In this document: piece by piece, positions 1 through 4,854 of the stretch | Layout: each line of letters begins with the position of its first letter | Position numbering within the stretch: the first letter of the stretch is position 1 | Source of the DNA: an uncultured Bacteroidales bacterium | GTDB lineage: Bacteria > Bacteroidota > Bacteroidia > Bacteroidales > UBA932 | Assembly: GCA_937900465.1 (NCBI GenBank) | Contig: CALCEJ010000128.1 | Span: 1 to 5,123, forward strand | Direction: 5' to 3' | Length of the DNA: 5,123 bases | Notes under the pieces: model-generated | Told to the model about the DNA's origin: nothing | Databases searched by the model: none | What the model saw: the letters and a program-made list of their open reading frames with translations, nothing else | Made by a program: the position numbers and the translations under genes

Positions 1-123
1 AATGCTGTATCATCGTTCATTATGGAAAGATTGGAAATTGGGCAGCAAATTGAAACGGAAATTGTGGCCATCTCAAACGACACGATTTTTTTGGACTTAA
101 ATTCTAAAAGCGAGGGCGTTCTT
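1..123 (+). CDS. S1 RNA-binding domain fragment, partial at both ends
   Basis: The + frame is open from base 1, with an ATG at 22, and encodes the first strands of an S1/OB-fold RNA-binding domain. The diagnostic stretch is LEIGQQIETEIVAIS followed by NDTIFLDLNSKSEGVL, matching the family pattern G-x-x-(V/I)-x-(A/G)-x-V ... hydrophobic-D-(I/L)-x-x-K-S-E-G-x-(I/L). Such domains occur in ribosomal protein S1 and related RNA-binding proteins. The homology stops abruptly after codon VL near 120-123. The frame stays open to a TGA at 604-606, but beyond ~123 it is only the antisense of rimO and the DUF5606 gene, so I do not count that part as gene. Base composition (46 G+C of 120) is well below the rest of the window. 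The fragment probably comes from another genome or locus; a spirochaete-like S1 protein is my impression only. Domain call is fairly sure, gene identity is not. Confidence 0.55.
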
Positions 124-333
124 TTTAAGGTTTACGGCATCGAGGACGGCCTCTATGGACTCTTCCTTAGCGTCTCCGATAAAGCCGCAGGTATTTACAA
201 GGAGAAAATCTACGGGAATATCCTCCTCCCCCTCAGGTACGATCTCATAGGAATCCTTAACCTGATAGAGGAGGTGCTCCGTATCAACGGTGTTCTTGGA
301 GCACCCGAGGGTTATTACCCGCAGTTTCTTCAC
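97..333 (-). CDS. rimO: RimO N-terminal fragment (ribosomal protein S12 methylthiotransferase), truncated
   Basis: RimO is a radical-SAM enzyme that methylthiolates a conserved aspartate of ribosomal protein S12. The N-terminal UPF0004/MTTase domain is visible: VITLGCSKNTVDTEHLL at residues 6-22 and LLVNTCGFIGDAKEESIEAV at 44-63, giving cluster cysteines C11 and C49. The sequence then stops matching after ~K71 (121-123). Seven unrelated residues lead to a stop at 97-99. The third cysteine of the MTTase domain, the radical-SAM CxxxCxxC motif and the TRAM domain are all missing; a full enzyme has roughly 430-440 residues. The start is GTG at 331-333: the codon two upstream in the same frame is the TAA of the DUF5606 gene, and no ATG lies nearby. 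It is the last gene of the nusB operon, 3 bp after its neighbour. The product as written cannot be active. The break coincides with the S1 fragment, so an assembly or cloning chimera is the likeliest cause. Confidence 0.88.
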   Translation of the reverse strand: MKKLRVITLGCSKNTVDTEHLLYQVKDSYEIVPEGEEDIPVDFLLVNTCGFIGDAKEESIEAVLDAVNLKKNALAFRI

Positions 334-336
334 GAC

Positions 337-765
337 TTAGGCCTCCTCAGGGGCTTCTGCCTCTGCCTCAGGGTCCGTGAAGTCGAGGGATGCGAACTCT
401 CGGAGCTGATTGTACCAGTCTGTGACCTTCTTCATATGGGAGACGTAGAAACGGTCTCTGTCATAATCAGGAAGGGCTTTCTCAAAGAAAGAAACAAGCT
501 GCTCGGAACTTGCCTTGGGAGAAGGGGCGGCTTCCTCCCCGAGTGCCTTATGCATCCTTTCAAACACTTCCTGAAGCTTTACTTCTCCTTCGGAAGTATA
601 GATTGAGATGTCATAAAGGGTAGTGATACCGCTTGTGGCGGCAAGGTTGGTCCGCTTACCGTCACGGATGCTTTCTGCTATTGCACCGCTCTTGGAGCGG
701 GCGATATAAGTGAAAAGACTTCCCTGTCCCTTCACCGTAAGAATCTTGCTGAGATCAGTTTTCAT
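337..765 (-). CDS. DUF5606 family protein (function unknown)
   Basis: This 142-residue protein opens with MKTDLSKILTVKGQGSLF and continues with YIARSKSGAIAESIRDGKR, the pattern I recognise as the Bacteroidota family DUF5606, with a small beta-rich N-terminal domain of about 60 residues. A later stretch, roughly residues 95-130, is rich in charged and aromatic residues and reads as helical (FFEKALPDYDRDRFYVSHMKK). The tail is very acidic (DPEAEAEAPEEA). There is no signal peptide or membrane segment, so it should be cytoplasmic. No catalytic motif is visible, and I know of no established function for the family. Its ATG (763-765) lies inside the end of coaE, with an 11-bp overlap, and its TAA is followed 3 bp later by rimO, which implies translational coupling in one operon. 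The link with CoA synthesis and S12 modification is positional only. Confidence 0.85.
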   Translation of the reverse strand: MKTDLSKILTVKGQGSLFTYIARSKSGAIAESIRDGKRTNLAATSGITTLYDISIYTSEGEVKLQEVFERMHKALGEEAAPSPKASSEQLVSFFEKALPDYDRDRFYVSHMKKVTDWYNQLREFASLDFTDPEAEAEAPEEA

Positions 766-1339
766 ATGTTCTTGTCTTTAAAAATTCAACCAGTTTGTCA
801 ACCTCTTCCGACAGGTCCTCGAGAGAACCCCCGTTATGGACGATGATGTCAGCGAACAGCTCTGGATCAGTCTGGTTAGCAATCCGGAGCATCACATCCT
901 CCCGGCCCATACAATCCCTGAGCATAACCCTCCGTATCCTTACTTCGAGAGGTGCCGTAACGACCGCCACGGCATCGTACATATCCCGGAATTCCTCCTT
1001 GGAAAGGGCTATGGCGGATTCCATAACGACTGTCCCCTTCCCTTCCTTCCAGGCCATGAAGTCATCCCTGAGCGCAGGATAGAGGAGGCTTTCAAGAAGC
1101 CTCAGGGCTCCCCTGTCACGGAACACCACCTTCGACACGGCGGAAAGATCAGCCTTCCCGTCAGCATCGAAGCACCTGACACCGGTCCGGGCGGAGAATT
1201 CCTCGAGAATGGATGGAATCTCATAGTAGAGTTCCTTCGCCCTCGTGTCGCAGCAATAGACGGGGACTCCCCTTTCCTCAAGCATCCGGCAAACTTCCGA
1301 CTTTCCGGAACCGATTCCTCCTGTAACAAGCAGTGTCAT
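755..1339 (-). CDS. coaE: Dephospho-CoA kinase
   Basis: CoaE phosphorylates the 3'-hydroxyl of the ribose of dephospho-CoA with ATP, the last step of coenzyme A synthesis, in the cytoplasm. The Walker A loop TGGIGSGKS sits at residues 6-14, and the substrate-side motif CCDTRAKEL at 29-37 supplies the conserved D31. The segment RLLESLLYP at 80-88 corresponds to the family motif LExIxHP, with tyrosine in place of the usual histidine. The lid/late motif is RIANQTDPE, then FADIIVHNGG, equivalent to the familiar RxxxQ...ADxVIxNxG but slightly shortened. At 194 residues the length is typical. The ATG (1337-1339) overlaps the TGA of the upstream YbbR gene as ATGA, and its own TGA (755-757) lies inside the DUF5606 gene, so translation is probably coupled at both ends. 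Function is secure; the Y87 substitution is the only oddity. Confidence 0.95.
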   Translation of the reverse strand: MTLLVTGGIGSGKSEVCRMLEERGVPVYCCDTRAKELYYEIPSILEEFSARTGVRCFDADGKADLSAVSKVVFRDRGALRLLESLLYPALRDDFMAWKEGKGTVVMESAIALSKEEFRDMYDAVAVVTAPLEVRIRRVMLRDCMGREDVMLRIANQTDPELFADIIVHNGGSLEDLSEEVDKLVEFLKTRTYEN

Positions 1340-2286
1340 TGTACCTGGATACAGTCAAAAACTTCCGGAACCACACTGTAGCTGATGACCCCCGAAGGCA
1401 ACCTGGACAGGCGGGCGACACATCGTCCGCCTATGGACCTTGAGAAATCGTTGTAGTCGATATAAAGGCTCAGCGAATGGAAAGGATTTCCGCTGGATGG
1501 GAAAACGCAGCGAAGCACGAGTTCCGCTTCCGAAGGGAATACCTGGAGATTCGTTCCCGCAGGGGCATTACGGACTTCCACGGGGACCCTCTGACGCATC
1601 TCTACATATCTCGAGACCGGAAGTGTATAGTTCACTCCGCTGTCCGAAAGGCGGACCCCGGCGCCAGGACGGGTAAGTTTCAGGACTCCGGCAAGGTCAG
1701 AATGGACATCATCCATATGAAGGACTCCGGTTTCTACCGAAGTGATGTTTTCAATCTTCGCCGGTTCGCCATAGACATAGACCGAGTCCGGTTCCGTTTT
1801 CACCGGCCCGGTAGCCATATACTGGGAGCGGAAGGATATCCTCTGGGCTACCTCCACGGGAACTTTCTTGTAGTTCTCCTGCTGGAACTGGAACTCGAGG
1901 GTATCCGTTATGAAGCTCTCCACTGTCACGTCATCCCCGAAGAAATCGTGGATGTATGCGCTCTTGAGAGAGCCTGCAAGATAGTAGACGTCAGAATCCT
2001 GGGCCTTTCTGCGAAGGTCCTGCGGGGCAATCTTAACCCGTACGGGACGGTTGAAGCGACGGGATATACGGATCAGGCGGTATCCTTCCGCACGGCAGTT
2101 CGCTACCACTGTGGCGGCATTAACGGACACATTTCCGTGACCGTCGATGGCGGATTCCGCGACAACCCTGACTTTCACCATCGAAGAGTACGTGCCGGAA
2201 AGGTTCGTCAAAAGCCATATTCCGAACGCAAGGGCTATGGAGAGAATCAGGACCGGCCACGCCGTATTTTTACCGCGTCTTTCCAA
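1336..2286 (-). CDS. YbbR-like domain protein, membrane anchored
   Basis: This 316-residue protein has a short basic N-terminus (MERRGK) and one hydrophobic segment at about residues 10-29 (WPVLILSIALAFGIWLL), then a long extracytoplasmic region. Two YbbR-type repeats can be seen: one starting at KKVPVEV (140-146) with PDSVYVYGEP at 166-175 and an ENITSVETG turn, and one starting at QRVPVEV (232-238) with PSEAELVLRC. A diverged further repeat may precede them. In Firmicutes a YbbR protein (CdaR) regulates the diadenylate cyclase CdaA, but no cyclase gene lies here, so that role cannot be transferred. The start must be TTG (2284-2286): the yajC stop TAA lies four codons upstream in the same frame, and the first internal ATG (M36) would remove the membrane segment. 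It sits 9 bp after yajC and overlaps coaE by 4 bp. Placement beside yajC suggests an envelope role. Family call good, function unknown. Confidence 0.85.
   Translation of the reverse strand: MERRGKNTAWPVLILSIALAFGIWLLTNLSGTYSSMVKVRVVAESAIDGHGNVSVNAATVVANCRAEGYRLIRISRRFNRPVRVKIAPQDLRRKAQDSDVYYLAGSLKSAYIHDFFGDDVTVESFITDTLEFQFQQENYKKVPVEVAQRISFRSQYMATGPVKTEPDSVYVYGEPAKIENITSVETGVLHMDDVHSDLAGVLKLTRPGAGVRLSDSGVNYTLPVSRYVEMRQRVPVEVRNAPAGTNLQVFPSEAELVLRCVFPSSGNPFHSLSLYIDYNDFSRSIGGRCVARLSRLPSGVISYSVVPEVFDCIQVQ
2284..2286 (-). other. TTG start codon of the YbbR-domain gene
   Basis: The minus strand reads TAA TCA TCC GTT TTG GAA AGA. The TAA is the yajC stop and is in frame with the YbbR gene, so TTG is the first usable initiation codon. 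It is also the only one that keeps the basic residues ahead of the membrane segment. No Shine-Dalgarno-like purine run precedes it, which is common in Bacteroidota. Initiation probably relies on ribosomes finishing yajC 9 bp upstream. Confidence 0.7.
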
Positions 2287-2295
2287 AACGGATGA

Positions 2296-2631
2296 TTACT
2301 TCTGGGATTCCTGCGCAACGTCGGACGAGTCACGGACAAGGCCCTGCTTGTCAACCCTGAGCTTGACTCCGTCGTCAACCTTGATCAGTACAGTCTTGTC
2401 ATTTACCTCCTCAACAGTACCGTAGATGCCTCCGACGGTGACGATCTTGTCACCTTTCTTGAGGGAATCGCGGAAATTCTGGAGTTCCTTCTGCTGCTTG
2501 CGCTGGGGACGGATCATAAACAGCCACATAATGAGGAATATTGCGATAAGCATTATCCACATTGAGAGTCCGCCTCCTGCGGGCTGCCCCTGAGGCGCCG
2601 CTGCCTGAAGTGCAAAAATGATAGGTGTCAT
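2296..2631 (-). CDS. yajC: Preprotein translocase accessory subunit YajC
   Basis: YajC is a small single-span inner-membrane protein that associates with SecDF and the SecYEG translocon. This protein has 111 residues, as usual for the family. An Ala/Gln/Pro/Gly-rich N-terminal tail (about 1-22) precedes one transmembrane helix at about 24-40 (MWIMLIAIFLIMWLFMI). It is followed directly by the family hallmark RPQRKQQKE (41-49), whose positive charge places the rest in the cytoplasm. The cytoplasmic domain carries LKKGDKIVTVGGIYGTV (57-73) and a following beta hairpin (VLIKVDDGVKLRV). The ATG at 2629-2631 lies 3 bp after the nusB stop, and the gene ends 9 bp before the YbbR gene, so the three are surely co-transcribed. 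In many bacteria yajC sits beside secDF; here it sits beside nusB instead, an arrangement I associate with Bacteroidota. Confidence 0.95.
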   Translation of the reverse strand: MTPIIFALQAAAPQGQPAGGGLSMWIMLIAIFLIMWLFMIRPQRKQQKELQNFRDSLKKGDKIVTVGGIYGTVEEVNDKTVLIKVDDGVKLRVDKQGLVRDSSDVAQESQK

Positions 2632-2634
2632 AGT

Positions 2635-3588
2635 TTATCTGTTTTTTACGATTGTTCCTTTTTCGAGTTCCTCCTTTACAAGAGAGTCCAGAAGACCGTT
2701 GACAAAGCTGCGGCTCTTCGGGGTGGAATAGTATTTCGAAATCTCGACATATTCGTTAATGGACACGACAACGGGTATCTCAGGGAATGTCTCAGCCTCA
2801 GCAAGGCCCATCGCAATAAGTACGATATCCGTCGTATACAGGCGGTCCCTGTCCCATCTGGACACGGAACCCGCAATCCTGTCGTTATATTCAGAAAAGC
2901 GTCCGAAGCAAACCTTCAGCAGTTTATGGACGAATTCGCTGTCGCTGTCAGCGTCTTTACCCTTCGCAATGAGTATATCGCTGTTGTATAGCGGAGGCAG
3001 GGTCCATCTCCCGGTCCTTGCAATGTCGTCAAGGGTCGAAAGAACGACGCCAAGGGCATAGCCAAGATCGTCGGTCCACAGGATGGACATTTCTTCGAGA
3101 ATGGCCTGGAGGGCCTCGTTGTCCTCGAACTCTTCAGTAAAGATATGCTTGAAAAGCTTCACATCCTCGCGGAGCGAAACCTCGGGAGAATCCAGGTACT
3201 GACGGAACCACTTCCTGCCTTTTATAGACTCGTAGAGATTGTGGATAAGGACGTCGTACTGGTCCCAGGAAAGCTTTTTCTTTTGAAGCAGTTTACGGAA
3301 ATCCGGATCGCCGGCAAGAAGCGGCGAAAGGGAGTTGGATACGAATTTAAGATTGGGATGAAGTTCCTCCTCGGTAGGGTTGAACTTTTCCCTTGCGGCC
3401 TCAACAAGCCGTCTGGCCTCTTCCGTCAGAGGCTCCACTATCCCAAGAAGGAAAAGGTACAGATCCCTTGTCGCCTCCGAAGACGCATCAAGAAGCGACT
3501 GCGCCTCCTTGAAAGTCATATCCGGGTTCTCAGCGTAACTGTACAGGACCTTGAAAGCCTTGATTCTGAGGATTCTTCGGTTTAGCAT
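2635..3588 (-). CDS. nusB: Transcription antitermination factor NusB, long form
   Basis: NusB binds boxA RNA together with NusE (ribosomal protein S10) and promotes antitermination of rRNA operons. The C-terminal region is clearly NusB: WDRDRLYTTDIVLIAMGLAE at about 245-264, then VVVSINEYVEISKYYST at about 273-289 and KSRSFVNGLLD, the conserved last helices. The N-terminus RRILRIKAFKVLYSY (4-18) matches the first NusB helix. The protein has 317 residues, against about 130-160 in proteobacterial NusB. The extra ~150 residues, rich in Glu, Lys and Leu and probably helical, lie between the first helices and the C-terminal part, as in the long NusB proteins of Bacteroidota. The ATG at 3586-3588 is the first gene start after the divergent spacer, so nusB leads the six-gene minus operon. 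A perfect TAAATTTG promoter-type box lies about 33 bp upstream. Identity is secure. Confidence 0.93.
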   Translation of the reverse strand: MLNRRILRIKAFKVLYSYAENPDMTFKEAQSLLDASSEATRDLYLFLLGIVEPLTEEARRLVEAAREKFNPTEEELHPNLKFVSNSLSPLLAGDPDFRKLLQKKKLSWDQYDVLIHNLYESIKGRKWFRQYLDSPEVSLREDVKLFKHIFTEEFEDNEALQAILEEMSILWTDDLGYALGVVLSTLDDIARTGRWTLPPLYNSDILIAKGKDADSDSEFVHKLLKVCFGRFSEYNDRIAGSVSRWDRDRLYTTDIVLIAMGLAEAETFPEIPVVVSINEYVEISKYYSTPKSRSFVNGLLDSLVKEELEKGTIVKNR

Positions 3589-3621
3589 ATTTCAAATATC
3601 TTCGTATCCAAATAATTTTCG

Positions 3622-3629
3622 CAAATTTA
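3622..3629 (-). promoter_or_regulatory. Bacteroidota-type -7 box for the nusB operon
   Basis: On the minus strand this reads TAAATTTG, a perfect match to the TAnnTTTG consensus used by the Bacteroidota primary sigma factor. It would place the transcription start near 3614-3616 and give nusB a leader of roughly 25-28 nt. I find no TTTG -33 element 19-21 bp upstream of it, so the promoter call rests on the -7 box and position. In AT-rich DNA a match to a six-fixed-base pattern can occur by chance. Confidence 0.45.
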
Positions 3630-3651
3630 GTGAATTTTTGAATTATTTCCT

Positions 3652-3659
3652 TACATTTG
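3652..3659 (+). promoter_or_regulatory. Bacteroidota-type -7 box for the DUF3276-PNP unit
   Basis: The + strand reads TACATTTG, a perfect TAnnTTTG match. The start codon follows 16 bp later, so the leader would be only about 8-12 nt. A weak -33 candidate, TTTA at 3626-3629, lies 22 bp upstream, slightly beyond the usual 19-21 spacing; a real TTTG at 3637-3640 is too close (11 bp). The weak -33 candidate overlaps the minus-strand -7 box, so the two promoters might exclude each other. Confidence 0.45.
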
Positions 3660-3675
3660 TGGGAAACCTTATTAA

Positions 3676-4023
3676 ATGAGTGATACTATGTACGAAGATT
3701 ATGAGAGGAACCGTTTTGGTGAGCGCGCTGAAGACGTGTACTCCAAACCGGTAAGGGCTGGAAAGCGTACCTACTTCTTTGACGTGAAATCCACCAAGGA
3801 AGGAAATGACTTCTTCCTGACTATTACAGAGAGCAAACGCCGTGTCGAAAGGGACGGCTCATTCGCTTACGACAAGCACAAGATCTTCCTCTACAAGGAA
3901 GATTTTGAAAAGTTCTCTGAAGGCCTCCAGGAAGCGATAGCGTACATCCGCGAGAACCTTCTCAAGGACCTCCCCGAGAAAAAAGGCGACGAGTTTACGG
4001 ACGTAAGTTTCGAAGAGCTCTAG
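3676..4023 (+). CDS. DUF3276 / PUR-domain nucleic-acid-binding protein
   Basis: This 115-residue protein matches the Bacteroidota DUF3276 family, related to the PUR-alpha single-stranded DNA/RNA-binding fold also found in spirochaetes. After a charged leader (MSDTMYEDYERNRFGER), one PUR-type unit is visible: VYSKPVRAGKRTYFFDVKST (21-40), then a strand FFLTITESKRR (46-56), then HKIFLYKEDFEKF (68-80) leading to a helix (EAIAYIREN). The arrangement is beta-strands with basic and aromatic faces followed by an alpha helix. A single unit of this kind usually dimerises. The C-terminus is acidic. There is no membrane or signal sequence. The ATG at 3676 is preferred because it is first in frame after the putative promoter; ATG at 3688 (M5) is an alternative. 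The gene ends 3 bp before the phosphorylase gene, so the two are probably one unit. Binding of RNA or ssDNA is inferred from the fold; the target is unknown. Confidence 0.85.
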   Translation: MSDTMYEDYERNRFGERAEDVYSKPVRAGKRTYFFDVKSTKEGNDFFLTITESKRRVERDGSFAYDKHKIFLYKEDFEKFSEGLQEAIAYIRENLLKDLPEKKGDEFTDVSFEEL

Positions 4024-4026
4024 AAT

Positions 4027-4854
4027 ATGGACTCACCTATGGAAAAGGTGCGCGCTGCCTCAGGTTCAGTGCGTCCGAGACTGTGCGGGAGAAAGCCCGT
4101 CGTAGGGATCGTCCTCGGAAGCGGACTCGGTTCCCTTGCGGAACATATTGAGGATCCGCTTGTCATCCCTTATCGCGACATCCCCGGATTCCCCGTCTCT
4201 ACCGCTGTCGGCCACAAGGGAAACTACATAGTCGGAACCCTCGGCGGCAAGACCGTCATCGCCATGCAGGGACGAATCCACTACTACGAGGGATACCCTA
4301 TGGAAAACGTCGTAATGCCCATCAGGGTAATGATGGACCTTGGCATCAAGGTCCTTATGGTCTCAAACGCAGCCGGAGGCACCAACCTCGACTTCCACAT
4401 CGGCGACCTGATGATCATCAAGGACCATATCAACCTGATGCCCAACCCCCTCATCGGCCCCAACATCGACGAGCTTGGTCCCCGCTTCCCTGATATGACC
4501 AGGCCTTATGACCCGTCGCTTATCCGCCTTGCGAAGGAAATCGCCTCAGAATGCGGATTCCCCGTCAAAGAGGGTGTCTACGTGGCAAACACGGGCCCTA
4601 CTTATGAGACCCCCGCGGAATACAAGTATTTCCGCTCAATCGGCGGCGACGCAGTAGGTATGAGTACCGTACCGGAGGTAATCGCAGCCCGTCACGCCTC
4701 CCTGCCCGTGTTCGGAATGTCCGTTATCACGAACGAGGCCCACGACGACTATTCGGAAGATTATGTGAATGACGGAAATGACGTCGTGGAAGCTGCAGAC
4801 GCAGCCGCCGGCAGGATGACCGTCCTCTTCAAAAAAATGATTGAAAGACTATGA
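4027..4854 (+). CDS. Purine nucleoside phosphorylase, trimeric type (first copy)
   Basis: The enzyme cleaves purine (deoxy)ribonucleosides with phosphate to base and (deoxy)ribose-1-phosphate in purine salvage. All landmarks of the trimeric, mammalian-type family are present: GIVLGSGLG (27-35, phosphate-binding S32), GHKGN (H63), MQGRIHYYEGYPM (80-92, with R83 and H85), VSNAAGG (112-118), NTGPTYETPAE (188-198, base-binding E194), VGMSTVPEV (210-218, M212, S213) and VITNEA (233-238, N236). Glu194 and Asn236 correspond to human PNP Glu201 and Asn243. This favours 6-oxopurine nucleosides (inosine, guanosine) over methylthioadenosine. At 275 residues the length is normal. The ATG at 4027 fits the length of the downstream paralogue's N-terminus; ATG at 4039 is an alternative. 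It follows the DUF3276 gene by 3 bp and overlaps a second phosphorylase gene by 4 bp. Family assignment secure, exact substrate inferred; both punA and pnp are used as names. Confidence 0.95.
   Translation: MDSPMEKVRAASGSVRPRLCGRKPVVGIVLGSGLGSLAEHIEDPLVIPYRDIPGFPVSTAVGHKGNYIVGTLGGKTVIAMQGRIHYYEGYPMENVVMPIRVMMDLGIKVLMVSNAAGGTNLDFHIGDLMIIKDHINLMPNPLIGPNIDELGPRFPDMTRPYDPSLIRLAKEIASECGFPVKEGVYVANTGPTYETPAEYKYFRSIGGDAVGMSTVPEVIAARHASLPVFGMSVITNEAHDDYSEDYVNDGNDVVEAADAAAGRMTVLFKKMIERL

Larger units (their letters stand above)
3589..3675. promoter_or_regulatory. Divergent AT-rich intergenic promoter region
   Basis: These 87 bp separate the start codons of nusB (minus) and the DUF3276 gene (plus) and are strikingly AT-rich compared with the coding sequence. 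It is the only non-coding stretch of any length in the window and must serve both transcription units. One TAnnTTTG box per strand is visible (listed separately), about 22 bp apart. No riboswitch, sizeable hairpin or terminator is evident. Confidence 0.75.

Noticed and set aside
124..606. Continuation of the S1-domain frame to a stop at 604-606, giving a 194-residue + protein
   Set aside because: S1 homology ends at ~123. The rest is the reverse complement of rimO and the DUF5606 gene in an open frame, so it is not a real domain, although an automatic caller could report it.
836..1381. + strand open frame (181 codons) antisense to coaE
   Set aside because: The minus strand carries an unmistakable dephospho-CoA kinase. 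The + product has no motif and no promoter-like box ahead of it.
1477..2295. Long + strand open frame (272 codons) antisense to the YbbR-domain gene
   Set aside because: The opposite strand encodes a recognisable membrane-anchored YbbR protein with good operon spacing. The + translation shows no family motif and is rich in Arg, His and Gly, as expected for an antisense shadow.
2287..2295. Transcription terminator between yajC and the YbbR gene or at other operon junctions
   Set aside because: All junctions are 9 bp or less, or overlap, and show no hairpin plus T-run.
3145..3585. + strand open frame (146 codons) antisense to nusB
   Set aside because: Arg/Lys/Leu-rich shadow of the NusB reading frame without any motif.
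3637..3659. TTTG at 3637-3640 as a -33 element for the plus promoter
   Set aside because: It lies only 11 bp before the TACATTTG box; the usual spacing is about 19-21 bp.
3589..3675. Purine riboswitch or other structured leader ahead of the phosphorylase unit
   Set aside because: The likely leader is only about 10 nt and no helix-forming complementary segments are visible. The phosphorylase gene itself is 3 bp behind another gene.
4066..4281. Minus open frames at 4066-4281 and 4896-5102 with similar translations
   Set aside because: Their resemblance only mirrors the two homologous phosphorylase genes on the + strand. The duplication explains it, and no independent gene is needed.
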